From contig URIT01000090.1 in the NCBI GenBank assembly GCA_900547945.1, positions 1 through 13,554 on the forward strand: a stretch of 13,554 bases of DNA, written 5' to 3'. A program made the position numbers and the translations under genes. Below, in pieces: positions 1 to 6,952 of this stretch. Source of the stretch: an uncultured bacterium (lineage in GTDB: Bacteria; Verrucomicrobiota; Kiritimatiellia; RFP12; UBA1067). Every line of letters starts with the position of its first letter. Positions within the stretch are counted from its first letter, which is position 1. The notes under the pieces were generated by a model. The model ran no database searches. It worked only from the letters and a program-made list of their open reading frames with translations, and was not told the DNA's origin.

Positions 1-38
1 TTTCGCAGATCATCTAATTTCTGCCGTACCTGCATCCC

Positions 39-67
39 TTGACAAACGCTGTGACGGCTGTTATGAT
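39..67 (+). promoter_or_regulatory. Sigma-A/sigma-70 promoter of the guanine deaminase transcript
   Basis: A perfect -35 box TTGACA (39-44) is followed after exactly 17 bases by TATGAT (62-67), one mismatch from the consensus -10. Transcription would start at about 72-75, just ahead of the riboswitch aptamer beginning at 83. The close fit to consensus and the position directly before an RNA leader make this the obvious promoter of the downstream gene. Confidence 0.85.
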
Positions 68-82
68 AGCTATGGAAAAAGA

Positions 83-149
83 GCTCATATAATCTCGCTG
101 TCATGGCGCGAGAGTTTCTACGAGACCGCCGGAAGGTCTCACTATGAGT
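83..149 (+). promoter_or_regulatory. Guanine-class purine riboswitch aptamer
   Basis: Every hallmark of the purine aptamer is present. P1 pairs CTCATA (84-89) with TATGAG (143-148). J1/2 has TATAAT (88-93). P2 pairs 93-98 with 108-113 and carries loop GTCATGG (100-106). J2/3 is GTTTCTAC (114-121), the same as the classic xpt aptamer. P3 pairs GAGACC (122-127) with GGTCTC (135-140) and carries loop GCCGGAA (128-134). G105/G106 can pair with C129/C130 to form the L2-L3 kissing contact. The nucleotide that reads the purine (position 74 in xpt numbering) is C142, in ACTATG. C is the guanine/hypoxanthine-type residue; adenine riboswitches have U. The aptamer precedes a terminator and a guanine deaminase gene, so the ligand and the regulated enzyme's substrate match. 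Confidence 0.95.
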
Positions 150-189
150 GTCCGCTGATGGTAATTCCCCATCCGTCGGGCACTTTTTT
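147..189 (+). terminator. Intrinsic terminator acting as riboswitch expression platform
   Basis: AGTGTCCG (147-154) pairs with CGGGCACT (177-184), including one G-U pair, and GATGG (157-161) pairs with CCATC (169-173). A small internal loop lies between the two helices and a 7-nt loop at 162-168. Six T residues follow (184-189). The stem ends about 30 bases before the start codon. Its first residues (147-149) are also the last residues of aptamer stem P1, so the closed P1 and the full terminator base compete. Confidence 0.88.
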
Positions 190-220
190 CATGCTCAGAT
201 TACGGAAAGGATGAAAAAAT

Positions 221-1495
221 ATGAAACTTTTGAAGGGCGACATCGTCCACGCGCCTGCGCTCGGCGCACTCGAGACCATCCCGGACGGCGCGCTGCTGCT
301 TGACGACGACGGCACGATCTGCGAGGTGCTGCACGAGCAGCCGCAGGATTTCGACGGCGAGGTATTCGACTGCACCGGAAAGCTCATCATGCAGTCGTTT
401 GCTGATATGCATCTGCACGCGCCGCAGTTCCCGAACGTCGGCACGGGCATGGATCTGCCGCTGCTCGACTGGCTGAAAGCCTACACCTTCCCGGTCGAAG
501 CGAAATTTGCTGACCTCAGCTACGCGCGCCGCGTCTACCGCAGACTCGCGCGCGACCTCATCGCGAACGGCACCACGCGCGTGTGCATGTTCTCCTCCCT
601 GCATACGGACGCAACGCTCGTGCTGATGGAGGAGCTGGAACGTGCGGGCGTGACCGGCTTTGTCGGCAAGGTAAACATGGACCGCAACGGCGGCGAAAAT
701 CTTCAGGAGACCACCGAAGAGTCCATCCGCGAAACGCTGCGCTGGCTCACAGAATGCAGCCGCTTCACCCGCATCAAGCCTATCCTGACACCGCGCTTCA
801 CCCCTGCCTGCACGGATGAGCTGATGGCCGCGCTCGGAAAGATCTCTGCGGAAAAAGGTCTGTATGTGCAGTCGCATCTTTCGGAAAACCTCGATGAGAT
901 CGCGTGGGTGCGCGAGCTGCACCCCGACTGCGCGCAGTACTGGGAGAGCTACGATAAATTCGGTCTGTGGAAGGACCGCACCATCATGGCGCACTGCGTC
1001 CACTCGGATGCGCGCGAGCGCATCGCCATCCGTCAGGCCGGTGTTGTCGTCGCGCACTGCCCGGACTCCAACATCAACCTGTGCAGCGGCATCGCGCCGG
1101 TGCGGCAGATGCTGAACGAAGGCCTCTGGGTCACGCTCGGCTCAGACATCGCCGCAGGCTCGTCGCTTTCCGGCAGTCAGATGGTCACGATGAGCATCCG
1201 CGCCTCCAAGATCCGCCGCTTTACCGACCCGGAAAAGCCGGCTTTTCTGACCGTTCCCGAGGCGTACTACCTCGGCACGACATCCGGCCACCGCTATTTC
1301 GGCGCCGGAAACGGCTTCGCCGCAGGCGACCGGCTGCACGCCGTTGTGGTCGACGACCGCAATTTTACGGAAACGCCGCGGGCGCTCAGCTTGTCCGAGC
1401 GCCTCGAGCGCGCGCTGTACACGATGACCGCCGCGAACGTCTGCGCCGTGACGTGCGCGGCGGCCTCCGCAAAACGCGGCTGGAGGGCGTGGTAG
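221..1495 (+). CDS. guaD: Guanine deaminase (amidohydrolase), C-terminus replaced at a junction
   Basis: Guanine deaminase hydrolyses guanine to xanthine and ammonia with a catalytic Zn, in purine salvage and catabolism in the cytoplasm. The chain carries the family signatures in order: HLH metal motif (H64, H66) followed by the DLPLLDWL..YTFP block (78-91), VGKVNMD (148-154), ETTEES (163-168), QSHLSEN (217-223, H219 and E222), MAHCVH (256-261, H258), HCPDSN (279-284) and GSD (307-309, D309 as metal-side Asp). The start at 221 has GGAAAGGA (204-211) about 9 bases upstream; an out-of-frame ATG at 211 is not used. Homology is convincing to about residue 400 (ERLERALY, base 1420). The family normally continues about 25 more residues, but the remaining frame to the stop at 1495 (…AAASAKRGWRAW) is antisense to the minus-strand gene. 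The native stop is therefore missing and the true gene is 3'-truncated. Expression is probably controlled by the upstream guanine riboswitch. Confidence 0.93.
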   Translation: MKLLKGDIVHAPALGALETIPDGALLLDDDGTICEVLHEQPQDFDGEVFDCTGKLIMQSFADMHLHAPQFPNVGTGMDLPLLDWLKAYTFPVEAKFADLSYARRVYRRLARDLIANGTTRVCMFSSLHTDATLVLMEELERAGVTGFVGKVNMDRNGGENLQETTEESIRETLRWLTECSRFTRIKPILTPRFTPACTDELMAALGKISAEKGLYVQSHLSENLDEIAWVRELHPDCAQYWESYDKFGLWKDRTIMAHCVHSDARERIAIRQAGVVVAHCPDSNINLCSGIAPVRQMLNEGLWVTLGSDIAAGSSLSGSQMVTMSIRASKIRRFTDPEKPAFLTVPEAYYLGTTSGHRYFGAGNGFAAGDRLHAVVVDDRNFTETPRALSLSERLERALYTMTAANVCAVTCAAASAKRGWRAW

Positions 1496-2124
1496 GCGGC
1501 CGTCTTCGCCGTCGCCGCCTCGGGCGTCGCGAACGCGGCGGGGTCGGCGTCCAGATGGCGCAGCGCCCATCTCTCCGCCTCGTCGTCGCCGCCCGCCGCC
1601 GTCTCGACGGCGTTGAGGACGTCGATGACGTCTCGCGCGAGGCCGCGCGAGGTGAGGGTGCCCACGTCTCCGTTCGCCTGCGCCGCGTGGGCCTCCATCA
1701 GGTGGTTGAGGAGGCGCGCCACCACCTCGGGATGCGTCTGCACGCACGCCGGGCGCGCGATGTCGTCCGCGTTGTGCAGAAGGTCGAGCGCGCTGGCGCG
1801 CAGGTTGACGGCGTGCAGTTCGCGCGCCGCGTCGAGGTCGGCGAGGATGCCGCGAATCGCGTTCGTCTGGACGAGTTTCGAGGCGTTGAGCCGGTCGAAG
1901 AGTTCGCTCGCCCGCTGCTGGACGCAGCTGAAGCGCGGATCGGTGACGACGGCCTGGCGGATGGCCGCGAGTGTCTGGCTGTTCGTATTCGCCGCGCCGC
2001 GCGTACCGAACGCGCTGCGGAAGCGCAGGGACAGGCTGCTGCGTTCGAGGCCCTGCGTCTGGGCGTTCAGCATGACGGACTGGTTTTCGGCGAGGTTCCG
2101 CAAGGCGTCGACGGTGATGGGCAT
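1294..2124 (-). CDS. Unrecognised protein, candidate type III secretion effector, 3'-truncated
   Basis: I do not recognise a named family. The start at 2124 is preferred over upstream in-frame codons at 2160 and 2142 because AAAAGGAACG lies a few bases before it; the same ribosome-binding motif precedes the HU gene. The N-terminal 30 residues are rich in Asn, Gln and Ser with no hydrophobic signal peptide. The rest is mainly helical (for example LAAIRQAV at 52-59, DPRF at 62-65, and long Ala/Leu-rich helices to about 230). Native sequence ends near residue 232 (base about 1,430); the open frame to 1294 is antisense to guanine deaminase and should be ignored. The gene lies 134 bases downstream of a CesT-type chaperone gene on the same strand, the usual arrangement of a secretion chaperone and its cognate effector. 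An effector role is inference from that context; a structural or regulatory partner of the secretion system is an alternative. Confidence 0.6.
   Translation of the reverse strand: MPITVDALRNLAENQSVMLNAQTQGLERSSLSLRFRSAFGTRGAANTNSQTLAAIRQAVVTDPRFSCVQQRASELFDRLNASKLVQTNAIRGILADLDAARELHAVNLRASALDLLHNADDIARPACVQTHPEVVARLLNHLMEAHAAQANGDVGTLTSRGLARDVIDVLNAVETAAGGDDEAERWALRHLDADPAAFATPEAATAKTAAYHALQPRFAEAAAHVTAQTFAAVIVYSARSRRSDKLSARGVSVKLRSSTTTACSRSPAAKPFPAPK
1418..1440. other. Probable chimeric junction between two genomes
   Basis: Here a plus-strand guanine deaminase stops resembling its family, and a minus-strand gene reading toward it loses its own coding character at the same point. Both open frames run through into the antisense of the other gene (plus to 1495, minus to 1294), with no stop of their own and no intergenic space or terminator between two convergent genes. 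Left of the point are Firmicutes-type elements (guanine riboswitch, consensus promoter, AT-rich leader); right of it is uniformly very GC-rich PVC-type sequence. An assembly join is the simplest reading; a real recombination is possible but less likely. The exact base cannot be fixed by eye. Confidence 0.75.
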
Positions 2125-2258
2125 GGTGGCGTTCCTTTTCATCTCGTGTTCGCAGGACACCCGCGAGGCGGGTGCCGTGAGGGTTCGTCTCGACTACGCG
2201 CGGGCGGACGGGAGGTTACAGCATGCGACGGCAACCCGCCCGGTCCGGCGCACAGCGC

Positions 2259-2702
2259 CTAGGCGTAGAGACGGTCCTGCGGAACGGCATCCGGCGCCGG
2301 TGCGGCGGCCCCGTCCGCGCCGACGGCCAGCCGCTTGCCGAGGGCGTCGATCTGCGCGGAGAGGAAGAGAAGCCTCTCGGCGAACGCCTCGGCCGTGAGG
2401 CCCGCCGCCGGACACGTCGCCGAAAGGACGATCGCGTTGGCGAAGAGGCCGACGTGGAGGCCGAGAGCGTCTGCGCCGAAGAGGTTGAATTCGAGCGCCC
2501 GCGCCAGAACCTCGCGCGCAAGCGGGTCACAGCCGCCGTCGAGGGCGACGCCGTAGCAGAGCCAGTCCTGGTCCTCTTCGCGCCAGCGCAGCGTGAGGGC
2601 GTTCCCATCCGCCATGAGTTCGGCGACGCCCTCCGGGGAGAGCGCCACGTCCGCCCCCGTGAGCGCGGCCAATTCCTGGATCAGCGCAATCGCTTCCTTC
2701 AT
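2259..2702 (-). CDS. CesT/Tir-type type III secretion chaperone
   Basis: A 147-residue protein with the layout of class I type III secretion chaperones, which bind the N-terminal part of an effector in the cytoplasm and keep it ready for export. Helix 1 is at 1-16, followed by beta strands in 17-53 (ADVALSPEG, ALTLRWREEDQDWLCYGVAL). The characteristic central helix with a Leu/Ala pattern, LAREVLARALEFNLFG (61-76), leads into GADALGLHV (76-84). A beta strand follows (AIVLSA, 90-95), then a long C-terminal helix from AEAFAERLLFL to about 125. The tail 128-147 is Ala/Pro-rich and probably disordered. The size and the number of acidic residues suit the family. The ATG at 2702 has GAAAGGA about 8 bases upstream; the longer frame reaching 2918 crosses the HU terminator and is rejected. 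The next gene downstream is the likely client. Confidence 0.78.
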   Translation of the reverse strand: MKEAIALIQELAALTGADVALSPEGVAELMADGNALTLRWREEDQDWLCYGVALDGGCDPLAREVLARALEFNLFGADALGLHVGLFANAIVLSATCPAAGLTAEAFAERLLFLSAQIDALGKRLAVGADGAAAPAPDAVPQDRLYA

Positions 2703-2783
2703 GTTCCGAGTCCTTTCGTCGTGTCGCGTGGAATAAGCCGTGCGCGCAATCCTACACCCGCGTCCATCAAGAGCCGAACGGGC

Positions 2784-2822
2784 AAAACAAAAACGGCCGG
2801 CCGTCCCAAGACGGCCGGCCGT
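2784..2822 (-). terminator. Strong intrinsic terminator downstream of the HU gene
   Basis: Two copies of the 12-base self-complementary word ACGGCCGGCCGT (2793-2804 and 2811-2822) flank a 6-base loop, giving a perfect 12-bp GC-rich hairpin. On the minus strand it is followed by TTTTTGTTTT, as expected of a terminator for the HU gene ending at 2846. Each arm is itself palindromic and contains GGCCGGCC, so alternative small hairpins are possible. Confidence 0.85.
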
Positions 2823-2845
2823 CCGCATCGCGTACGGAGACGTGC

Positions 2846-3163
2846 TTACTTCTTCACCTTCGGCGGAACGAGCGCGTCCTTCGCGGCCTTCGCGAGGCGG
2901 AACTTCGCGACCTTGCACGCGGGCTTCTTGAATTCCTCGCCCGTCTGCGGGTTGCGGACCTTGCGCGCGCCCTGCTTCTTGATGAGGAGCTTGCCGAGGC
3001 CGGGGATGAGCCAGCCCTTTTCGTTCTGGCGGGCGCCCTCGTACGCAAGCGCGATGAGCTTGTCGTAGATTGCGACAGCCTGCGCCTTCTTGACCTCGCC
3101 AGCGGCGGCGAGCGCGACCATCAGGCCGCTCTTGGTAGTCGGGACCGGTTCTTTCTTAGCCAT
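2846..3163 (-). CDS. HU-family DNA-binding protein
   Basis: A 105-residue histone-like protein that bends and compacts DNA as a dimer in the nucleoid. The N-terminal helices (TTKSGLMVAL at 9-18, then KKAQAVAIYDKLIALA at 25-40) form the dimerisation body. The G-x-G-K turn is present as PGLGKL (54-59, Leu where many HU proteins have Phe). The DNA-inserting arm has ARKVRNPQTGEE (66-77) with the diagnostic R70-N71-P72, followed by KKPACKVAKF and the final helix LAKAAKDAL. A short basic tail (PPKVKK) and about 10 extra N-terminal residues make it slightly longer than the usual 90 aa. The start at 3163 has AAAAGGAACG upstream. It has its own promoter (3215-3243) and terminator (2784-2822), so it is probably monocistronic. 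Which of the HU paralogues it corresponds to cannot be told. Confidence 0.95.
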   Translation of the reverse strand: MAKKEPVPTTKSGLMVALAAAGEVKKAQAVAIYDKLIALAYEGARQNEKGWLIPGLGKLLIKKQGARKVRNPQTGEEFKKPACKVAKFRLAKAAKDALVPPKVKK

Positions 3164-3214
3164 GTTATCGTTCCTTTTCTGTAGGCGAGACAGACTTTCG
3201 CTCGCAACGCCAAT

Positions 3215-3243
3215 AGAATAACGGTTTTTCCGTGCGTATGCAA
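3215..3243 (-). promoter_or_regulatory. Promoter of the HU gene
   Basis: On the minus strand TTGCAT (3238-3243) and TATTCT (3215-3220) are separated by 17 bases, each a good match to sigma-70 boxes. They lie in the short AT-richer gap between the LamG-protein stop (3276) and the HU start (3163), leaving a leader of about 45 bases. Confidence 0.65.
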
Positions 3244-3275
3244 GGGGGAAATGCCGAAAAACAAAGAAAATCGCG

Positions 3276-6200
3276 CTAGCGCATGAAAATCACGCTCCCG
3301 CCGGGCGCGGCGAAGACGTAGCGCCGGGCGGACTTCTCGTCCCGCGCCCGCATGAGGTCGCCCCGTTCGCCCGCGAGCGTCCAAGCCGGCGTCCCCGAAA
3401 CGGACGTCCCGTAGGTGAAGAACGTCACGCCGCCAGACGGGAACCGGTCCGTCTCAAACGCGAGCGTCCCCGTCAGGTCGGCGCCGCCCGCAAGCGCGAA
3501 GAGAGGCCCGCGCGCCGCCTCGCCGTCCAGTTCGGACGTGACGGCCACCCCCTCCAGCGCAAGCGACGCAAGCGGCTGGTTCGTCACGCCCACCTGGAGC
3601 GCCGTGCCGGATGCGAGCGCGAGGTCGAGCCCCGCGTGCGTCCGCCCGGCGGCGGACGTGCGGCGCAGGCAGGCGGGCGGCGTGTCGGGCCCCTCGCCCT
3701 TCCCAAACCACTTCCTGCGCAGGTAGCCGAGCAGCTGCACTTCCTCCCCCCGCTGCAGCGCACGGTCGAAGACGATGAACTCGCCCAGCCATCCCGCCCA
3801 GAGGCGCTTGTCCGTCCCGTTGCGCCCGTCCTGCGGCACGCCGCCTTGGAGTCGCCCGCCGAGCTGGCAGAGCGTGATGCGCGGCGCGGTCAGCTTCTTT
3901 CCGCTCTGGGCGAGCCAGGGGGTGGCGGCGAGATCGTCCAGCCCCGCGCGGATGAATGCGTTCGCCGTCCACGTCGCACCCTGATGGGAGACGAAGAGGA
4001 ACGGCTCGCCGTCCACAAGCAGATTCTCACCCTCCAGGGCGTAGAGTTCGGCCGACGACGGCCCGGTCGTCCCGAAGAACAGCTTGACCTTCGTCGCGGT
4101 GGTGTCCTCGATGTGGAAGTTGCCCCTCACCTGATGGTCGGACTCCGTATCGGTCGCACAGGAGAAGGAGATGGGGCCGCCCCACTGCTGCTTCATGCCG
4201 TTACGCTGGAAGACGCCGTAGAGGTGGAGGTCGCGCGCGTTGTCGCTGTTGTTCGTGTAGCTCGCGAGCCAGAGCGCGCTCTGGTTGTCGAAGGCGAGCG
4301 TGCGCCGTCCGTTGATGCCGCTTCCGTCCGTCAGGTACGGCACGCCCCCCTTCGCCGTCGAGAGCGTGAACGTGCCGCCCGCCGTGCCGAGGTTGCGCGC
4401 GGCGACGACGGCGCCCGCCGCGTCCAGCGTCATCGAATCGCGATCGTCGGCATCGAGCCAGATGACGGCCTTCCCGGAGGCGACCGCCTGCTCGGGCGGC
4501 CGGAGCGCGAGTGCCCCCTCCTGCACGTCAAGCCGCCGCGCGGCGCCCCCGGCGTCTGAGAAGCCGAGGCATCCCGCGCCCGTCTTCGAGAGGAGCAGGG
4601 CCTGGGCCGCGTCCGCCTTCACGAGCGCCACATGCGCCGTCCCCGCCGGGACGTCGAGCGTGGCGCGCCGCTGCGGCACGGTCGGCTCCTCCTCCGTCTC
4701 CAGCGCCGCGTCCAGCGCCGTGCCGAACCACTTGTTCTTCAGGTAGGCCTTCACGAACGCCGTCTCGGCCGGCGTGAGCGCCCGGTCGAAGACGAGCAGC
4801 TCGCCGATCTTCCCCGTGAACAGGCGCCCTTCGTTCGGCTGGCCGGCCCGCGTGAGGCGCCCGCCGAGCGAGAAGAGCCGCGCGGTGAACGCGCCCGTCT
4901 CGGCCGTGCCGCCCGCCGTCGCCTCAGCCGCCGCCGCGTCCCAGTAGAGCGAGCCCGCATGCGCGGCGCCTTCGCGCCGGTGCGCGAAGAGGAACGGCGC
5001 GCCGATCGGCAGCTGACCCTGGGCGTCGAGCGTGTAGAGCGTGCGCGCCCCCTGCCGCACCGAAAGGCGGGAGAACGTCTTCTCCACCGTGTCGTAGGTT
5101 GCGTCGAGCGGCTGGGCGAAGCTCGTGTGGAGCGAGCCGGGATCCCCCTCGTCTTCCCCATACTTCCCCAGGTAGTCCGCGTTCGGCGTACACGTCGAGA
5201 AGAAGCCGACCCACAGGCCGCGGCCGTCCGCCGTCGGATAGTAGGCGTCGCACTGGAGGACGGTGAAGACCGTGATCTGGTCCGACGTGTTCGTGTAGGC
5301 CGCGAGCGCAAGCGACTGCCTTCCGTTGAAGGTGAGCGCGGGCTTCCCCGCCAGGCCCGCTGCGGAGAAGGTCGGCGCCTGGCCCGTTTGACCGAACGCG
5401 AACGTGGTCGTGAACGCGCCGCCGGCCGTGCCGAAATTGGGCACGGCGGAAACCACCGTCCCCTCGCGGCCGCGGAGGGCGGCCGCGTCGAACCAAATGC
5501 CCGCCGTGGCGAGGAAGCCCGTGTGGACGTTGGACGTGAGGCCGAGGCGGAGGTCCGCCACGGCGCCATCCCCGAAGCGGACGACCGACGGGGCGTGGAC
5601 GAGCCCCAGCGTCGCGGGCGTCATCGTCTGCACGCCGGCCCCGAAAGCCACCGTCCCGTCCATCACGTCCATGCGTCCCTCGACGTCCAGCACGTCATGG
5701 AACGCGAGCGTGCCCGCGCCCGTCTTCAGCAGACCACCCGGCCCCGCGCCAGCCGTCTGCACAACGGCGTTCGAGAGGGCGAGCGTCTTGCCGGCGGCGA
5801 CGAAGATCTCGGTCGGGGCCGCCTCCGAAGCCACCTCCACCGCCACGCCGTCGATCACCGTATCCGCCGTCACGGTGACACGCCCGCCGAAGACGAACGC
5901 CGGCGGCGGCGTAAGCGTGCGCGGGTCGCCCTGGGCCGTGTCGGCGATCTCGACGGGGATCTCGTCGCCGGTCAAAGGCCGCCGCCCGCCGGCGAGCGAC
6001 AGGTCGGGCAGCGTGACCGTCCCCCGGGCGTGGAGACGGCTGAGGTAGCCCTGCACGTTGCCGTACATACCGCCATCGAGACTGCCCGCCGTCAGCGAAA
6101 GGGACGACACAAGGAGGCCGTCGCCCGCGCCAAAGACGTTCGCGGGAAGGGAGAGGACGCCCTTGTCGACCGCGAACACGGTCCCGCCCGCCACCACGTC

Positions 6201-6746
6201 CGTCAACGGCTCGGGGAAGTAGAATGTTCCGCCGTCGGTGAACGTCACCTTCGCCTTGCGCATGTCGGGCATCTGCCTGAGCGTCAGCGTGAAGCCGCGC
6301 CACACGCCCAGCTTGCCCGACTCCGCAAACGTGAGCTGGTTGGTGAGCGTCCCGCCCACCATGAAGACCAGGCCGCCGTTCCCGCGCACGGTGATCGGCC
6401 CGGAACCGACCGCCGCAACCTGAGAGTAGATCCCCGCCTCGATCTCCAGTCCGCCCGAGAACGACGACGCGGCCTGCGACGTCAGCCTAAGCTGCCCCGT
6501 CCCGGTCTTGACGATGCGGATTGCACCGCCGATCGTGCCCTTGAACTCGGACTGCTCCGTGCTATGCAGCGTCAGCGTCACCGGCTGTGCGGCCGAACAG
6601 GTGATCGTGCCCGTCCCGGTGAGGTTCGTCAGCACGGTGTCGGCCGTCAGCTCACGCACGCCCACGACCTCCTCGGTCCGTCCGCAGACGGCGCAGAACC
6701 CCACCACAACCGCGCACGCCCATGCGCCCATTCGTCTTCCGTTCAT
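3276..6746 (-). CDS. Secreted beta-strand-repeat protein with two LamG-like domains
   Basis: A 1156-residue exported protein. The start at 6746 has AAAAGGAG five bases upstream; the open frame continues to 6914 but that would bury the signal peptide. A basic MNGRRMGAW start and hydrophobic AWACAVVVGFCAVCG stretch (8-22) form a Sec signal peptide. Autotransporter-associated beta-strand-type motifs (KTGTG/KTGAG followed by L-x-L and a later G..V..G) occur near 77-109, 338-368 and 719-749. Two LamG/concanavalin-like domains lie at about 410-675 and 760-1015. Each opens with a WFDA or WLDADD segment and NxGTAGG, has a YTN[TN]SD segment, and closes with GE[LF][LI]VFDRAL…YL..KWFG, so they are an internal duplication. 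No beta-barrel translocator, PEP-CTERM or LPXTG is seen; the chain ends GGSVIFMR. The likely role is an extracellular or surface-bound adhesive or glycan-binding protein; the ligand is unknown. The upstream neighbour (6953-10909) is the same general type. Confidence 0.85.
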   Translation of the reverse strand: MNGRRMGAWACAVVVGFCAVCGRTEEVVGVRELTADTVLTNLTGTGTITCSAAQPVTLTLHSTEQSEFKGTIGGAIRIVKTGTGQLRLTSQAASSFSGGLEIEAGIYSQVAAVGSGPITVRGNGGLVFMVGGTLTNQLTFAESGKLGVWRGFTLTLRQMPDMRKAKVTFTDGGTFYFPEPLTDVVAGGTVFAVDKGVLSLPANVFGAGDGLLVSSLSLTAGSLDGGMYGNVQGYLSRLHARGTVTLPDLSLAGGRRPLTGDEIPVEIADTAQGDPRTLTPPPAFVFGGRVTVTADTVIDGVAVEVASEAAPTEIFVAAGKTLALSNAVVQTAGAGPGGLLKTGAGTLAFHDVLDVEGRMDVMDGTVAFGAGVQTMTPATLGLVHAPSVVRFGDGAVADLRLGLTSNVHTGFLATAGIWFDAAALRGREGTVVSAVPNFGTAGGAFTTTFAFGQTGQAPTFSAAGLAGKPALTFNGRQSLALAAYTNTSDQITVFTVLQCDAYYPTADGRGLWVGFFSTCTPNADYLGKYGEDEGDPGSLHTSFAQPLDATYDTVEKTFSRLSVRQGARTLYTLDAQGQLPIGAPFLFAHRREGAAHAGSLYWDAAAAEATAGGTAETGAFTARLFSLGGRLTRAGQPNEGRLFTGKIGELLVFDRALTPAETAFVKAYLKNKWFGTALDAALETEEEPTVPQRRATLDVPAGTAHVALVKADAAQALLLSKTGAGCLGFSDAGGAARRLDVQEGALALRPPEQAVASGKAVIWLDADDRDSMTLDAAGAVVAARNLGTAGGTFTLSTAKGGVPYLTDGSGINGRRTLAFDNQSALWLASYTNNSDNARDLHLYGVFQRNGMKQQWGGPISFSCATDTESDHQVRGNFHIEDTTATKVKLFFGTTGPSSAELYALEGENLLVDGEPFLFVSHQGATWTANAFIRAGLDDLAATPWLAQSGKKLTAPRITLCQLGGRLQGGVPQDGRNGTDKRLWAGWLGEFIVFDRALQRGEEVQLLGYLRRKWFGKGEGPDTPPACLRRTSAAGRTHAGLDLALASGTALQVGVTNQPLASLALEGVAVTSELDGEAARGPLFALAGGADLTGTLAFETDRFPSGGVTFFTYGTSVSGTPAWTLAGERGDLMRARDEKSARRYVFAAPGGSVIFMR

Positions 6747-6780
6747 GTCACTCCTTTTCGCGTTCAAAAAAAACGAAATA

Positions 6781-6808
6781 ATTATACAAAAACATAACGG
6801 AAAAGCAA
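6781..6808 (-). promoter_or_regulatory. Promoter of the two-LamG protein gene
   Basis: On the minus strand TTGCTT (6803-6808) and a perfect TATAAT (6781-6786) are 16 bases apart, in a markedly AT-rich patch between two GC-rich genes. The leader to the ATG at 6746 is about 28 bases and includes AAAAGGAG. The rest of the gap (6809-6952) is GC-rich, with no hairpin plus T-tract that I would call a terminator for the upstream gene. Confidence 0.72.
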
Positions 6809-6952
6809 GTATGGAATCACGTTCTTTGCACGTCCATAACGCCCCGGCGCGCGAAGTCCGGGCCTCCGTGGCCCCGCACGCGCTGAACCCGCGCCGGGCC
6901 CGTTCGGACGCCACGCGCCGAAGGCGTTTGGAATGCGGTCGGCGGCCTTCCG

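Noticed and set aside
142..450. Minus-strand small open frame over the riboswitch and guaD start
   Set aside because: Cys/Ser-rich antisense shadow of guaD; it overlaps the structured leader and has no ribosome-binding support.
2703..2918. N-terminal extension of the chaperone frame
   Set aside because: It would translate through the HU terminator hairpin and into the HU gene's antisense; the ATG at 2702 has a good ribosome-binding site.
3271..3282. GCGCTAGCGC palindrome at the end of the two-LamG gene as a terminator
   Set aside because: It has no loop of workable size; although T-rich sequence follows on the minus strand, a stable hairpin cannot be drawn.
4632..6797. Long plus-strand open frame (also 7001-8986, 9314-11101, 3636-4559, 2223-3068)
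   Set aside because: Arg/Ala/Pro-rich low-complexity translations lying antisense to genes with clear domains; typical of high-GC shadow frames, with no credible ribosome-binding sites.
6809..6952. Possible terminator after the PA14-like protein gene
   Set aside because: GC-rich self-complementary pieces exist but none is followed by a T-tract on the minus strand.
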